Shown: positions 30,081-42,573 of the stretch, piece after piece | How the letters are laid out: each line of letters starts with the position of its first letter | Numbering within the stretch: position 1 is the first letter of the stretch | Source: Dissophora ornata | Lineage: Eukaryota; Mortierellomycota; Mortierellomycetes; Mortierellales; Mortierellaceae | Assembly (NCBI GenBank): GCA_025201705.1 | Contig: MU616765.1 | Location: 1 to 44,235 of the forward strand | Direction: 5' to 3' | DNA: 44,235 bases | Notes under the pieces: model-generated | The model's database searches: none | Told to the model about the DNA's origin: nothing | What the model saw: only the letters and a program-made list of their open reading frames with translations | Translations under genes and position numbers: made by a program

Positions 30081-31824
30081 ATGGCATCGCGGACATTGGT
30101 GGTCGACAATGGTGCCTCAACGATAAAGTGTGGCTACGCCGATTCAGACAAAACTTACAAGATCATCCCCAACAACATCACTCGGTCAAAGGTGGAAAGG
30201 AAAACGTTTGTCGGCGATCAGCTTGAGACCTGCAAGGACTTTTCTGGACTGTATTACAGACTCCCTTTCGAGAAGGGTTTGCTCACCAGCTGGGATGTCG
30301 AAAAGCAAGTTTGGGATAGATTGTTCAAAGGAAAAGCCATACCGGTATGGTTTGCGAGATAGCACCATCTCTTGACTTTTGAAAAGTGATAGCAATGGAT
30401 ACTTAACAGCATCCCCTGCTTACTCTATTGTGCGCGTTTTTAGTGTGAACCTTCTACAACGACACTACTCATATCGGAACCGATTTTGAACCTCCCCAAC
30501 ATTGCCACGACATACGATCAGCTTGTGTTCGAAGAATATGGCTTTCAGTCCTATACCCGCATGTCAGCCCCGCAAATGGCCATGTACAATGAAATCCCAA
30601 AACTCTACGGACAAAGGCTAACCAGCGGCAAAAAGCGAGTTGATTGCGCTTTGGTCGTTGATTCTGGATACTCATTTACACATATTGTGCCTTTCTGGAA
30701 GGGCAAACCGATTTTGGTGGGCATTCGGAGGATTAATGTTGGAGGCAAGCTGTTGACAAACCATTTGAAGGAGATCATCTCTTTTCGGTCCTGGAACATG
30801 ATGGATGAGACACACCTGGTGAATGAAGTCAAAGAAGCATGCTGCTTTGTGTCCAACAAGTTTTGGGAAGAGCTGGATATCTGCAAGTATGTCTTTATCT
30901 CGATTTGCGTGGACCGCTGTTGTGATGAATGACCCAAACGCCTGTTTTATTAACCGTACCTCTACGCCGATTTTTAGAAAATCACCTCGGGCCAACAAGA
31001 TCCTTCAGCATTATGTTCTTCCAGATTACTCAGCGCAGCAGACAGGCTATGTCAAAGGCAAACCTAAGGCGAAGAAATCTAGGAAAGCGAAAGCAGGCAA
31101 CAACATGGATATTGACGCCGATAAGAGTGATCAAGAGGACGAGGACGAGGTCGAGGAGGAGAGCGATCTATCAAGTGCAGATGAGGAAGAGAGCGATGTT
31201 GAGATGGCATCTGCAGACGTGGATGAGCAAGTGTTAACGATGAATAACGAGCGGTTCACTGTACCAGAGATTCTCTTCCACCCATCGGATATCGGCATGG
31301 AGCAGGCTGGCATTCCCGAGGCAATTGTCGACGCCATATCTGTCTGTGATGAAGGTAAAACATGTGTTTCCATGTGATATGCGTGCTCACCATTCTTGCC
31401 AGCTATGACTTGTACTAACTTGTCTCTCTACAATCCTCAAGAGATCCAAGGTATGCTTTACGCCAACGTGGTCCTGATTGGTGGTAACTCAAAGTTGCCG
31501 GGATTCAAGAAACGAGTCGCGAACGATCTTCGCCAATTGGTAGCCTCAGAGTACGAAGTCAGGGTTGGGATTGATAAAGAGTAAGTGTCCTATGTCCTCG
31601 CACCCTTTCCTTCCTTGATGGTGACAAGGAACGTGATGTATTCTAACGCACCCTATTTACCTGCTGTCACTCTTAGCCCTCTCGGCTATGCCTGGAAGGG
31701 AGCAACGCGGCTCGCCAACATGGATGAGTTTGCAAGCGAATTCAAAAGCCGATTGGTGACCAGGGCTGAATATCTGGAAACTGGCAGTGCGCTTTGTGAG
31801 TCGCGATTCCGGTCTGGGGTGTAA
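30081..31824 (+). CDS. ARP6: Actin-related protein 6 (SWR1 complex subunit)
   Basis: Model: exons 30081-30344, 30444-30896 minus its last ten bases (end 30886), 30978-31354, 31442-31580 and 31677-31824, 456 residues. Introns of 99, 91, 87 and 96 bp keep frame. Arp6 is the actin-fold subunit of SWR1/SRCAP, which deposits histone H2A.Z. Family marks: TLVVDNGASTIKCGYAD, VVDSGYSFTHIVPFWKGKP, RRINVGGKLLTNHLKEIISF, MDETHLVNEVKE, RFTVPEILFHPSDIG, GIPEAIV, VVLIGGNSKLPGF and GYAWKGATRLAN. It is longer than the roughly 396-residue human protein because of a Lys-rich then Glu/Asp/Ser-rich insert after YVLPDYS, at the place where the family has a short loop. The third intron has a perfect TACTAAC branch point; choosing its second AG gives CDEEIQGML, which fits the family length. 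Confidence 0.93.
31413..31419 (+). promoter_or_regulatory. TACTAAC branch point in ARP6 intron 3
   Basis: TACTAAC, the canonical yeast-type branch sequence, lies about 25 bp before the acceptor at 31440-31441. It supports that acceptor over the upstream AG at 31401-31402. Confidence 0.7.
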
Positions 31825-32506
31825 CACTTGTTCGTTTTGTCCTAACTATCCTCTTAGAGAAAGCCCCTGTAAATTAGCTGCAAAATGCATGTAAAATATA
31901 ATACATTCTTGGCACAATGTGGACCTCAAAAGGACAAAGCGGGGAGATAGGGGATTTGGATATACAATTAGCAGTTCAAAAAAAGGAAGGAGATGAAATT
32001 GATGGAGAGAGAAAGATCGCATAGCGTGTCTGTGTCCATCATTCGATATTCCACACTGTCCCGATCAGTGTCTCGTCTCACTGCCGCTGTTATGTGTCTT
32101 GATCATCGGGGAAGGCGAATCCGTTGGACTTACTTCATGCAACCCATCAGCCATGGTCGCGTTTGAAAGCATGTCCCGCAAATTTAATCACACCGCGATT
32201 ACAGCGACCCCATCCCCGACGCCTTTTTTTTAATTCTTTAATCCTTGTCAATTCTTCTCAATCTACCCCGTCATTCGTCGTCCTCTCACTCCCTCTCCCT
32301 ATCTGGAGCCCGTCCTCACTTTTTGCCTTTCTCTCTCCAGATATCCTTTTTCCTTTCTTTCTTTTTTCTCTCCTTTAGTAGACTTTATCGTCTTGCATAC
32401 CCTCCAAATCTAGACATCACCTAGATACGGTCAATACCATTGTTTCCCCCCTTAATATTAATTAATACTTCACCCCTTTTCACTTCCTTCTTTCACTCTG
32501 TTAAAC
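31825..32506. promoter_or_regulatory. Intergenic region and pyrimidine-rich leader
   Basis: The first part is the 3' flank of ARP6. From about 32220 to 32500 the plus strand is strongly C/T-rich (runs such as TTTCTTTCTTTTTTCTCTCC), the usual look of a fungal promoter or 5' leader, and leads to the ATG at 32507. No gene is seen. Confidence 0.5.
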
Positions 32507-35307
32507 ATGGCGATCTCTAGGAAGGAGCCGTCTGTCACAACATCCCCCCCAACGGTTGCCAATAATAATACCACTACTGCCCCACGGCCCTCGCAGCAGA
32601 CATCCATCACATCCTTTCTGAAACGGAAGCCCGTCAAAGCATCTACTGCAGCAACATCTACATCATCATCCTCCCCATCCTCAACCTCCCCGTCGACAGC
32701 CTCCAATACAACAAATGCTCTCTCCAAGACCACGTCCACACAGTCCACACAATCCATATCCAAGATGACGGGGCCACCCTCCGCCCTAACTGTGCAGACA
32801 GACATGATCTATTCTCAGACACAGCGAGCGTTACCCTTGACGGACGCTACAGGGATGGGGACGGGGATGGGTCTTGGATTGGGAACCAACGTAATAGAGA
32901 CACCAAGGACGCCAAAGACTTTTCAACAATCGCAGAACGAGCTGTTTTCGAAACTCGAGGCACTGGCGGCCGTCAAGGCAAGGTCGACTCCGACGGAGAC
33001 TCCAAAGCCAGGACGGCCTGGCATGGGTAGTGGCATTAATTCGGCTCATCAGATGAACAACAGTAGATCTCAATTGAATATCAGTGGCGGCAACGGTTAC
33101 TATAACAACAACAGCAACAACAACAACAACAACAACAACAACAGGGATAATGTTAATTTTGGCAATCAGGGAATCTATTCGTCTTCGTCGCAGAGGGGAA
33201 TCTATTTGTCTTCGTCGCAGAGGCTGCAATCTCTTCGGTCCCCAGTCGCTTCTCAGCCAGGAATTGGGTGGGCAGCATGGGCATACAAATACAGTTTTGG
33301 TTTCATGTCATCCTGCGGGAAGAGATAGAGCTCTTATGTACATATCTCTCTTTCTTTTATTTTATCATTCTCTCTGTGATTTAGGAATGGAATCAGCACG
33401 AACAGTAATGGTCCGGGCTCATCTGTGCCCGAGAAGCCACGCGAGTATGTTTGGCCAATCACATTCCTTGCCTAGCTAGGGCGCCTGAAAACAATAAGAA
33501 ATAACGTGGCTAAACCGCGCGACTCTGCAATTTTACTTTTCGTAGACCCAGGCGGCGGATCACCAGCGCTCAATTCAGGACACCCAGCGCTGCTGAAATG
33601 GCAGAGCTCGCTCAAGTCGTTGTCGCCAACGCAAACCCTCCCAAGGCCCAAAACAAAATTCGGAAGAAACCGAGCACGCTGAGTTTGACCACCACCACAT
33701 TCATTCAATCAGGAAGCCAGAACCCGAGTATCATAGCCCATACGCCTGGTGGTAGAGGTCTCGCTCTTGTCGGGGAGGGCGATTATCGATATCAGTATGA
33801 GGCAGCGGCGAAGGAGATCAAGAACTGGGAGAAGAGATATTCCTCCGCTCAGCATCAGATCCACTATGAGCGCGAGCGTTGGGAAGGTGAGTTCGGCATC
33901 GCTGTGAAGACAATGTTTGTGTCTCACCCTGATTTCAAAAGACACGGGACCGACCTAATATATTTGCTAAATAGAGAAGTACGGATTATTGGAAAAGGCG
34001 TTTAAGGATCTCGAAAACAACAGGGCCGAGGCCAATGTCGAAAAGATGAACTCGCTTCTGGATACAGTCCAACAGCTCCAGATTGCGAATGAGACCTTTA
34101 GGAAGCAGCTGATGGACGCGGGTATCGAACCAGACCCTGAACCGGCGACCCAGTTCCATTCACATCAGTTATTGGTGGGCGAGAACCTGGACCGCACCTT
34201 CCTGGAGCAGAACGAAGTGATGAAAGAACAGTCCTTGATCACGAACCAGAAGATCTCGCACTTGTCTTCTGAACTCAACGTGAGTCGGTCACATCTTGGA
34301 AATAGCGAAAAAAAATTCGCATTTTGACGTGCATCAGCATTATATTTATACTTACACTGCCATGCTTTTTTTTTTTAATGTGTTTGATCGTGTCTTCACA
34401 GAACGTAGCGATTGCAATCTCGCAGACAATCAACTACGTCCAGCTCCGGTATTTGACCCAGATGCTGGATGCTGCCGAACACGTCACTTCCCAGAAACGC
34501 TCCCGAGTCATGTCCAATTCCTTCCTCTCGGACATGCTCAGCCGGGGTGTCAAAAAGGCCGGCCCTTTGCAGCCCAAGAACACTATCACCTCCGCAACTC
34601 AAACTCCACCCACACTCCTCTCGGTCCTCCAACTCCAACAACAACAAAAATTCGAACAAGAATTCATGCAACAGCATCTCGCCCTCAAACCTCTTGACAC
34701 TAAACTCAGCAAGTCCTCCTTCAGCTTCTCGAATAGCCTGCTGAGCCTTGCGGGATTGAGTCACAGCGACAATGGGGATGGATCCAAGGGGATGCAATAC
34801 AGGCTCAAGGGTCAGCTCATGGACGATCGATCTCAGTTTGGTCGCTCGGGCATCGCGCCAGGCCTAATGCACGAGTTGAAGGGTTCTCCTACATCCCCAG
34901 ACTCGGCTGATATCCGAGCGGCAAGTCGTTGTTCCACGCCCGCCACTAAATTCCAGTACGCCTCCCCGACGACCTCTCAGCTCCGCATCATTGTTCCAGA
35001 CGTCAAGACGCCTTGTATGGCAAGCGGGCCGCTAGCCAGCGCCCACTATAGCGCTGAAGGATCCCTAAGATGGTCGTCATCAGACGCCAGTCTAGCACAA
35101 TCAGCGCAACAACAGTTGTTGAGTGTGAGGGGGGCAGACTTGCACAGGCCAACGAGTCAGCAATTCCTGTCCCCAGATATGGCGATTTTGTATAACAACA
35201 ATAACAGCAACAATGGAAGTTCCATGGTTCATACTCCACCTGTGAGTGTAACGACCAACAACAGGTTTCTGTCGGCGTCCAACATCCCTCATGAGGGTGC
35301 ATGGTAG
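32507..35307 (+). CDS. Low-complexity coiled-coil protein with PIP-box-like motif
   Basis: Model: exons 32507-33267, 33385-33444, 33546-33886, 33975-34279 and 34402-35307, 790 residues. Introns keep frame; the first donor (GG/GTGGGC) is weak. No known domain covers the protein. Residues 31-38 read QTSITSFL followed by KRKP, close to the PCNA-binding PIP box (Q-x2-I/L/M-x2-F-F/Y) but with Leu at the second aromatic position. A Ser/Thr-rich region and an Asn run follow. Residues about 360-435 form a coiled coil (AAAKEIKNWEKRYSSAQHQI, then YGLLEKAFKDLENNRAEANV). The C-terminal 300 residues are Ser/Gln-rich with NVAIAISQTINYVQLRYLTQ at their start. A nuclear scaffold or replication-linked role is possible but unproven. 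Confidence 0.7.
33103..33143. repeat. AAC trinucleotide run
   Basis: An in-frame AAC run with one AGC interruption in exon 1 of the PIP-box-like gene, coding for an Asn tract. Confidence 0.85.
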
Positions 35308-35805
35308 AAAAACAACATTTGGAAAAAAAAAAATATATATATAGCTGAGTTCAGCCATGTACAGTACGCATAATTTTCATACCCGAATATACTTCACTAT
35401 GATTTTTTTTTGTTGTTTACAATGTTCGACGGTTTTTATTGTATGTACAAACGTGAAAAGAGTAGAAATAAAAACGCCGGTGTTTTCAAAGCAGGTTGAC
35501 GATATAGAGATCGCGAAAACTAGTGGGTTTGTTGATAAAATAGGTGTGCCATGATCGAAATCATGGCTGGTATAGGGTGATTTGTTTGGTTATTTTGCAG
35601 ATGAGGCACTAACAGGAGGGGGGGTATCAAGATTAGTGACAGAAAGCAGAAAGAAAGGAAAAACAATGCCAAACTAATCAACTAAGAAAGAAAAAAAAAG
35701 TAAAATATATAACAAAATGGGACACAAAGCAGGGGGGCGATCGCTTTTCGCGTCTCTCTCTCTCTCTCTTTTTTTTTGTGAACGGCAAGTGTCTTGTTTT
35801 TGTTC
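35308..35805. other. Convergent 3' intergenic region
   Basis: Lies between the 3' ends of the PIP-box-like gene (plus) and the kinase gene (minus). It holds AATAAA near 35467 on the plus strand, a short TA run at about 35332-35342 and a CT run at about 35751-35769. No gene. Confidence 0.5.
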
Positions 35806-38800
35806 TTAACCTTCCAGCCATGGGTCGTCACAAGCCTCTGCCGCAGATGGTCGAAGTTCGGCGGTCAGGTTCATCAAACGCTGTGTTAGCGCGATATACT
35901 CCTCTGACATGCCAGACGACTCGAGGAGGGTCCAATTAGGCGGCGACTGAGCCTCAAGCGCATCATCCGTATGGTATGGATATCTTCCACTGGCACTGTT
36001 TGACAAAACACGTAGATTAAAAGAACGACAATGTTAGCAGCGTGCCATATATGCAAACAACACCCCCCTCCCCCCCCAAAAAAAAAAAAAAAAAAAAAAA
36101 AAACTTACACGACAAACATGGTAACGCCCAAGCTCCAGATATCGCACGCTCGGTAATTAATCCATTCTCGGCGGCGGATCTTCTTCATCTTGCGCACTAC
36201 CTCGGGTGCAGCATACAGTGGTGTTCCAACAGGTTTCCGTCCACTGTTGGAATCATGCTCCACAGCCAGACCCCAATCTGCAAGGGAGGAATCGAACCGG
36301 CGGCAATAGTTGTAAAGCGTCGCAGAGTCCATCGAAGTACGGCTGTCTGTTGAGTCCATACCCATATAAGAGCTCTCTTTCGCGAACGTGCTGTTGGCGA
36401 TGCTGAAACTGTCGTCGACGTGATGGGGCGACTGAAGTGTGCTGCTTTGAAGGGTGGCACTGTTGCTGTTGGTGCTGTTATATATGGTGCTGTTATATAT
36501 GGCGGTGCTTTGGCTGCTAGTTCGGAGCCAGTCCTTCCTGGTCTTGAGCAAAATGTTCTCAGGCTATTTTTTGGATTATGTGAAGATATGTAGAACGAGA
36601 GTGTGAGGGTGTGCAACGCAGATGAATATCATGACATGGTCGGGAGAAGATAGGGTCGAGACGCTCGCATTACCTTGATATCACGGTGAATAATGTTTTG
36701 GCTATGAGCATACTTGAGGCACTCAAAGATGGGCTTGAGAATATGTCGGATCTCTTCCTCGCGCATCTCAATGCCGTTTGAGTACGAGTTTAGATCTGAC
36801 TGAGCTAGCTCCATCACAAAGTAGAACTTTGTCGGTGTCTCGACCACCCTAAGAATCTTGCAGATACCAGGCTAAACATGCATGACGAGCAAAAAAAAAA
36901 AAAACGTAAGCAATGAGCATGTGAATTCTCAAAGGGCCAACATCACAACGGAGCTGATGTGCTCTATTACAAACTTACAGCATCCTTCAAGTAGTCGACG
37001 AACCAGGCCTCGTTCAACAACCGCTGGTTCTTGACCTCCTGCGCAGGATCCGCGCTCACAAAGCACAAACGCCGAGTCACGGTTTTATAAATGACCTTAA
37101 TCGCCAGGTCCTGACCCGTTGTTAGGTCAGTGCCCTTGTACACGTCGGCATGATGGCCCTTTCCAAGAACTTCACCCTTGAGCAGCTTATAGTTGTCTGC
37201 CAGGATCTTTGTCTTTTCCAACCAATTGTTCTTCGTCTGTGCATAAAAATTTAGAGAAAGCGTTTGTGTTAGCGAATTCCTGCCTCTGGAATTCTGTCCA
37301 AAAAACAAATAAATATAAAAGGACTTACTCGACGGCAGTAGACCCAATTGGCAGGTCTAGGATAGACATCACGTCCTTTCCCCCGTCGTGCGGGATCAAA
37401 AAATCCCCGTGCTTCCAGTTCTGCCTCTTTCTGTTCAGCTGCAGGCTAAAACATAAAAATCCAAACAATAAAAAAACGGGAATCGGTCAGATAAGGTATA
37501 GCACGGCATGGCATTGCAAAGGTTCCCATACCGCAAAATGTGCGACGTAAGCCAGTGACAAAAAAAATCGCCCAGTAGGGGAAGCAGGGGGGGGTTTTAC
37601 CTTTTCTTTCGCTGTTTCTGGCCTTTCCTTGTTAATTAAGCGGTCAATTCGTTCTGCTGTGGCAGTATCAAAATCCTCGATGACCTGGTGCACGGAGTAA
37701 GAGGAGTCGGGAGTCAGACGGATTTCAGGAAGTCAGACTTGAGGCGTCACGCACGTCATGCAAAAGCATACATGCACATGCAGGTCTCGAATTTTGTTCC
37801 GAGGAAGACACACCCCATTGAAAAAAAAAGAACAAGGGATAGAAAAGGAGAGAAAAAGAAAAGGGCGAAGCCACACAGGTGGGAGCACAGGAAGGAGTAG
37901 CAGAATCACCCATCGCAGGGACGGATGGATCTTCCTCATTCAGGTCGATGTTTTTGTTTTGTCAAAACACGAGTATATGCAGGAATCTCTGTTTCCCGCT
38001 CTTTTCATTGTTGAGAGGTCAATCTCTCCCCTGTGATCCCTCGACGCTCCTTGGACAATGCTTGCTATGCATAGCATAGCAAGGCCCATTCCCAGGCAAA
38101 ACACAAACCGACTTACGGGTGTCTTCTTGATCGCCTTTGCCATAAAGTTATGGTGTAACGTCTCTTGGGAAGATGGCCATTGACGCGGAATCTGATTAAA
38201 CTTCATCAAGTTCTTCGTTGGCTTGTCCAACTCTGCAGGGGTTGGTGTCAATGGCATCGTAGGCGTTGAGAGGGGCGACGACCCCCGGGCGCTGTGGGCG
38301 CCGCTGTCGGCATGGATATGGCGCTCTTTACCGTGGGAGGAGGATTGAGCGGGTGTCGACGGTTCTATTTTTAACCGCGCCCCCGTCGTCCATGTCGGGC
38401 TGTCTGCACACGACATGTTACTGCTGGAGCTGTCCCCCGTAGTCTGCCCTTGGTTGCATCTGAAGGAAATCTTGCCCTGGCGGGGTGCTTGATCTTTCTT
38501 CAAGAGCTGACCATATGTGTTTTGGGCATTGACCTTCTGCTTTTGCTGCAACTTGAACGCTGCTGAGAGGACAGGGCTGGCATTAGGGCTGGCATTAGGG
38601 CTGTCAGAGCAACTTTTGTCTTTGCCGTGTTGTGACCAGGAACCCTGTTGCGAGGAAGGACGCGATTCGTCAAAGAGGGTAGAGGAAGAACAGCGGGCGT
38701 TGGCGAGTCGGACTTGCTGTGCAGAGTAACGATAGGGTGAGTGCTGATTCCAGTACTCATTGTCCGACAGCTCGACCTCCAGCACCTCACCCTCAGCAAA

Positions 38801-39556
38801 AGCATCCACCTGGTCCTCAGAGACATCGCTGGCGTTGGATGGGATCATGACTCTGTCCCGATCCATATGTGCACGGATATTAGCGGGCAGAGGCGACGCG
38901 TGTACGGATTCGGTGGTGCGTGTGATCGTAGCCGTACTGGCAGAGGGGCGACGTTGGGACATGGGTGGTTGTGATTGTAGTTGCCCCAAGTGTTTTGAGG
39001 ACGAGGGGTGAGGACGGGAAGCAGATGGGGAGGAGGAGGAGGAAAGAGGAGACGGTGTCTTGCTTGTGGAACCTTGTGTAATATTGCTAAATGACAAGAG
39101 ATCGCGTTGCTGTTCAATGGTGAAGGCTGGGGGGAGCGGGAAGGCGAACTGGGAGGGGGCTGCGGCAATGCCGTCAACGCCCTGATAGTTTCCTATACTG
39201 GCGTCGCTCACGACAAGCACAGCACCACTGCTGGTAAGAAAGATGCCTTGCTCGTTGTCAATTTCCTTTGTCACCAAGTTCTGGGCGTGATTCTCATCTG
39301 TCCCTGATCTCGACCTCCTCTCCCGGGTCGCTACACTAATGTCCTCGTTCTGAACGCGTCGTTGGTGCGGCTGAGATGGATATGATTCGAAAGCACTCCG
39401 ACCCTGACTCAGCAGAAGCTTTGCGCACGACGCAGGGTCAGTCGACGAGTGCATCGCCGAGGCATGATCCATGTTGGTGTTATGGTAGCTGAGGTGGTCG
39501 GTGTTGCCCAGGGCAAAGCTGAAATGGCGCTCGTTTGTGATCTCGATCGCCTCCAT
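35806..39556 (-). CDS. Serine/threonine protein kinase with long N-terminal region
   Basis: Model on the minus strand: exons 39556-38118 less one base (end 38117), 37684-37601, 37445-37329, 37236-36979, 36871-36674, 36563-36109 and 35995-35806, 913 residues; all introns GT-AG and in phase. The first 480 residues are Ser/Pro/Gln-rich, with RQWPSSQETLHHNFMAKAIK near the end. The kinase domain starts at about 567: glycine loop GKGHHADVYKG (572-582), Lys594 in LAIK, Glu in RLLNEAWF, HRDIKPEN (Asp697, Asn702), DWG instead of DFG (795-797) and APE (818-820). All catalytic residues are present. Between the catalytic loop and DWG sit about 78 extra residues rich in Ser, Thr and Asn. The group may be CAMK-like, but I cannot assign a subfamily. 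Intron 1 is 432 bp, unusually long here; a missed exon cannot be excluded. Confidence 0.8.
36078..36103. repeat. A26 homopolymer in kinase intron 6
   Basis: On the sense (minus) strand the intron starts GTAAG and continues with T-rich sequence that includes 26 T, then a G-rich run, just after the donor. Such runs are mutable and prone to sequencing error. Confidence 0.85.
36471..36500. repeat. 15-bp tandem duplication in the kinase insert
   Basis: GGTGCTGTTATATAT occurs twice in a row and encodes two YNST-type units within the insert between catalytic loop and DWG. Confidence 0.7.
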
Positions 39557-42103
39557 TGAATAGTGAATGGACAGGTAGACGGATGAAAGAGGACAGAGGA
39601 GAAAGGGAGGGTTGGATGTTGATGTGGAGGCGGCGTTACTTCCTATCTGTCAATGTAGCGCAAGGGGGAGGAATTGAGGACAGTGGGTGAGTACAACAGG
39701 CTGGAGTGGCACAAAGGGCAAGAGTGAGCAGGTTGGGGAGTGATTGTACAACAGGAGGGGGAAAGAAGGCAAGGCATTCGAAAGGAAGGAGCGCACTTTG
39801 GCAGCAAGGAAGAAGACAGAAGAGGAGAATGGCAGGAAAGGGTGGGTTGGTCATGAATGGCTCTCTCCATTGGAATCGGGGTGTTTTTTTTTCTCACATT
39901 GATGTGCGTGCGCGATCTCCGAATGCGCGATGTGCCATGGGCAGAGGGTTAGAAAGCGACCCCTTTTTTTTGGGTGTGCAAAGTGCGTTCGTGTATTATG
40001 GTTTTTGGCTTTTTTTTCCTTCTGTTTTAGACCATGCGCAAATTTTGAAATGCTAGCCGGATCGGGGGTTACAATGAAATGAAGGGAATGAAGGAACGAT
40101 GCCTGGCTAATGCTGACAAGAAGGACTGGGGAAGAGAAGAAGAGGAAGCAGCAAAGTAAAGGCAGGAGGAGTAAAGAAGTACCGAGTGTTCCTGGCTTCC
40201 TGGGCTGTGACTAAATAGGTGTGGATTACGGTTCTGACAATGATTCAATGGTTCCAATTATTAAAAGGCCCGCCATTGTATTGGCTCGGGCTTTCCGCTT
40301 TTTCCTTTTTTTCCTAAAAATGACTCTCACTCGCACTTGGTCAACCAGCTCAGTGCATTAAAGCCCAGCGTCATCGACAGCATGCTGCTGGGTGTAAATC
40401 GAGGAGAACTATTCATCCCCCTCCCCCCCCCCGGATATGAAGGTACCAGCGTGGACATGAGCGCTCGCATTCAAACAGGTGCTAGACTTGGCACAATTTA
40501 AACAGAATGGGAAATTGAAAAAAAGGAACCCCGCATTGTACAATGAGAGTACAATGCGTGTGCGTGTGATTTGCATGCTGGGAAGTACGACGAGAGAGGT
40601 AGAGAGCGTGCTGGATGTATGTCGAGTGTATGTACGGCTGCTTCGTATGCGAATGCGAATGAATTAATCGAAGCAATTGGCCACGAGGCATATTGTCTGG
40701 GACACAGCCATGTAGTCTAGTCTGCAGTCAAGTACTGTACACGTTGACACACAGAGCCGCCATCTGAGCGTGTCAGGCTGAGAATGAGTGTCTCCGACAA
40801 GCGGAGATATTCGCCGACGAAAACGGTGTGTGCGAGAGTAGAACATGAAGACGTGTTTCGTGCCTTTGCGTGTCTGAACGTGACTGCATGTCTCTGCGAG
40901 TCTCTGACTGAACAACTGTTCGGTGAAAACATCTCAAGCACGGATGTCGTAAATGTGTAGTTGGTGCGTTGTTGTGCGACAATCAGCCCCAAACAAAGAG
41001 CCTTGAACGTTTTGAAAATGATGTAGGACGAATATGATTTCTGGGGTGTTGTTTGTTTGTTTTGTGATTGTGTTGTTTGTAGGAGGGTGTCTCTCCCAAG
41101 GAGGATTAAACAGGATTGTCGCCTACCTTGCGAGACAGGAATATCGGTCGGGATGTTGGCAGACCAGCCGGTAGTGGGTTTGGGCGTGAGACAGAGGGAC
41201 GGGGTCCAAGTAAGAGTGCGGGGGGCGTTAACGTAGCGTGAATGTGACAGATGAACCCAGGAGGTCAACGGCCAAACATAAAAAAGAGATGTATATAAAA
41301 TAAAGACAAATGGGGGTGGATGGAGCGAGAGAACACCAGGAAATATATACTCGTTGCGGATACTCGCGTTGGCGTAGCTTCAGGCGAACGACTGATTGCT
41401 GGTGAGCGTGAATACGGGCTTGGGGTGAAAGTTAAGACGCGGGTGCGTACAAGGTCAGCAGAAAGTTTGCCGCGTGGGGTTGGCGTGAGGAGTATTACGG
41501 AATAGGCGGTGAACGATCGCTGTGCCAAGATAGGAACTTTTCGGTACGGCGCGTGGGGAGCGAGAAAAGAGGAGCGGGCTAGAGGAAAACAAAAGGCAAA
41601 AGAGAGAGAGAGAGAAGAGCAGGACAGGGAGCAAGATGTGGCTATGAGTGAGAGCGAACAACAGCAACTCCTGGCTGCTCGACAATGCAGACAAGAATGT
41701 AAGAGAGAGGCGGGGACGCGATCAACGACAAGAATACCTGGGAGACAGAGCGAGCTGCGGATTGCAACAAGGCAACGTGAATGAGGGGCAGAGCTGAGGG
41801 AAAGGAGCTAGGACACACCTCGATGGCGATGGAGGATGGGGAAAAAAGGGAGAAGGAGAGAAGGAAAGGAAGAGAGAAAGCAGACCATCCGCAGAGAGAT
41901 GGGGTTGAACAGCTTTTACACCTTCGTTCTTGATCCTTATTTCAAATTGGGTTATCTCCGTCTTTTTCAATCGTTTTGAGTATTCTGACTTGTGCTGTCT
42001 TTATGGCGGCAAGACTAACTCGCTCTCTCGTGGCTGAGATGAACTGAGTGCGGTGTGCTGTACAGCTGCTACAATCTTTCTTGTTTGTCGATCGGGCCCG
42101 AGC
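39557..42103. other. Long region without a supportable gene
   Basis: About 2.5 kb. It is purine-rich on the plus strand at about 39580-39850, 40080-40180 and 41540-41900, so pyrimidine-rich on the kinase sense strand, which would suit a kinase promoter or long leader at least near 39.6-40.2 kb. Short frames on both strands lack ATG starts or recognisable domains. A C-rich homopolymer lies at about 40421-40432 and TATATAAAATAAA at about 41291. I see no RNA gene. Confidence 0.45.
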
Positions 42104-42572
42104 TGTTATGGGTGGCGGGGCACGGATGGTGGCAAGCACGCCAACCGTCCCTCCAATGCCCCAATTCCATAGTCTCGAAAGGACCCCATGCCTGACCTGC
42201 ATGTCAATATTGTCCCATCCAACGACGTTCTTTTTCAATACTATTCATGTTCTTTGTGCTCCTCCGCCACCTCCCTGCAGGCCGATCTCTAAGTGAGCCG
42301 TGTCCTTCAGAACCTCCGAACCTCCTTGCCCTTTATTTCATCGTTTGTACTAAAAGGTAACAAAATAGAGAATTGCACTTTCCTATTTACTCGGCATCAT
42401 CATAAGAGACATCATACTCAAAATCGCGAATTGTCGGTGAGAAGAAACGCTGTACTTATATCGATAGAACTCGGTGGATCAACCGAGTTCGAAGACAGAT
42501 CGCGTACCCAATAGCAAGTAGCACGTAGTCTTTGCTGTTGTTCGTCCTGATATCGAATGTTATATTGTAACA
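42104..42572 (+). mobile_element. Candidate 5' LTR (end fairly clear, start uncertain)
   Basis: The sequence ends TTGTAACA, followed after one base by TGGCGCC, which has the form of a primer-binding site. A TGTTATGG at 42104 could be the matching 5' end, giving about 469 bp, but no second copy lies in the window and the start is a guess. Confidence 0.3.
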
Positions 42573-42573
42573 C

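Noticed and set aside
31402..31441. Alternative acceptor in ARP6 intron 3 giving 13 extra residues
   Set aside because: It would place the TACTAAC branch sequence inside the exon and makes the protein longer than the family at a conserved spot.
40717..41268. 183-codon minus-strand frame
   Set aside because: It has no ATG at its start and no recognisable domain, and it lies in purine/pyrimidine-skewed sequence.
41320..41784. Two adjacent plus-strand frames following a TATA-like string
   Set aside because: Composition is that of a purine-rich tract (Glu/Arg/Lys repeats); no domain and no splice support.
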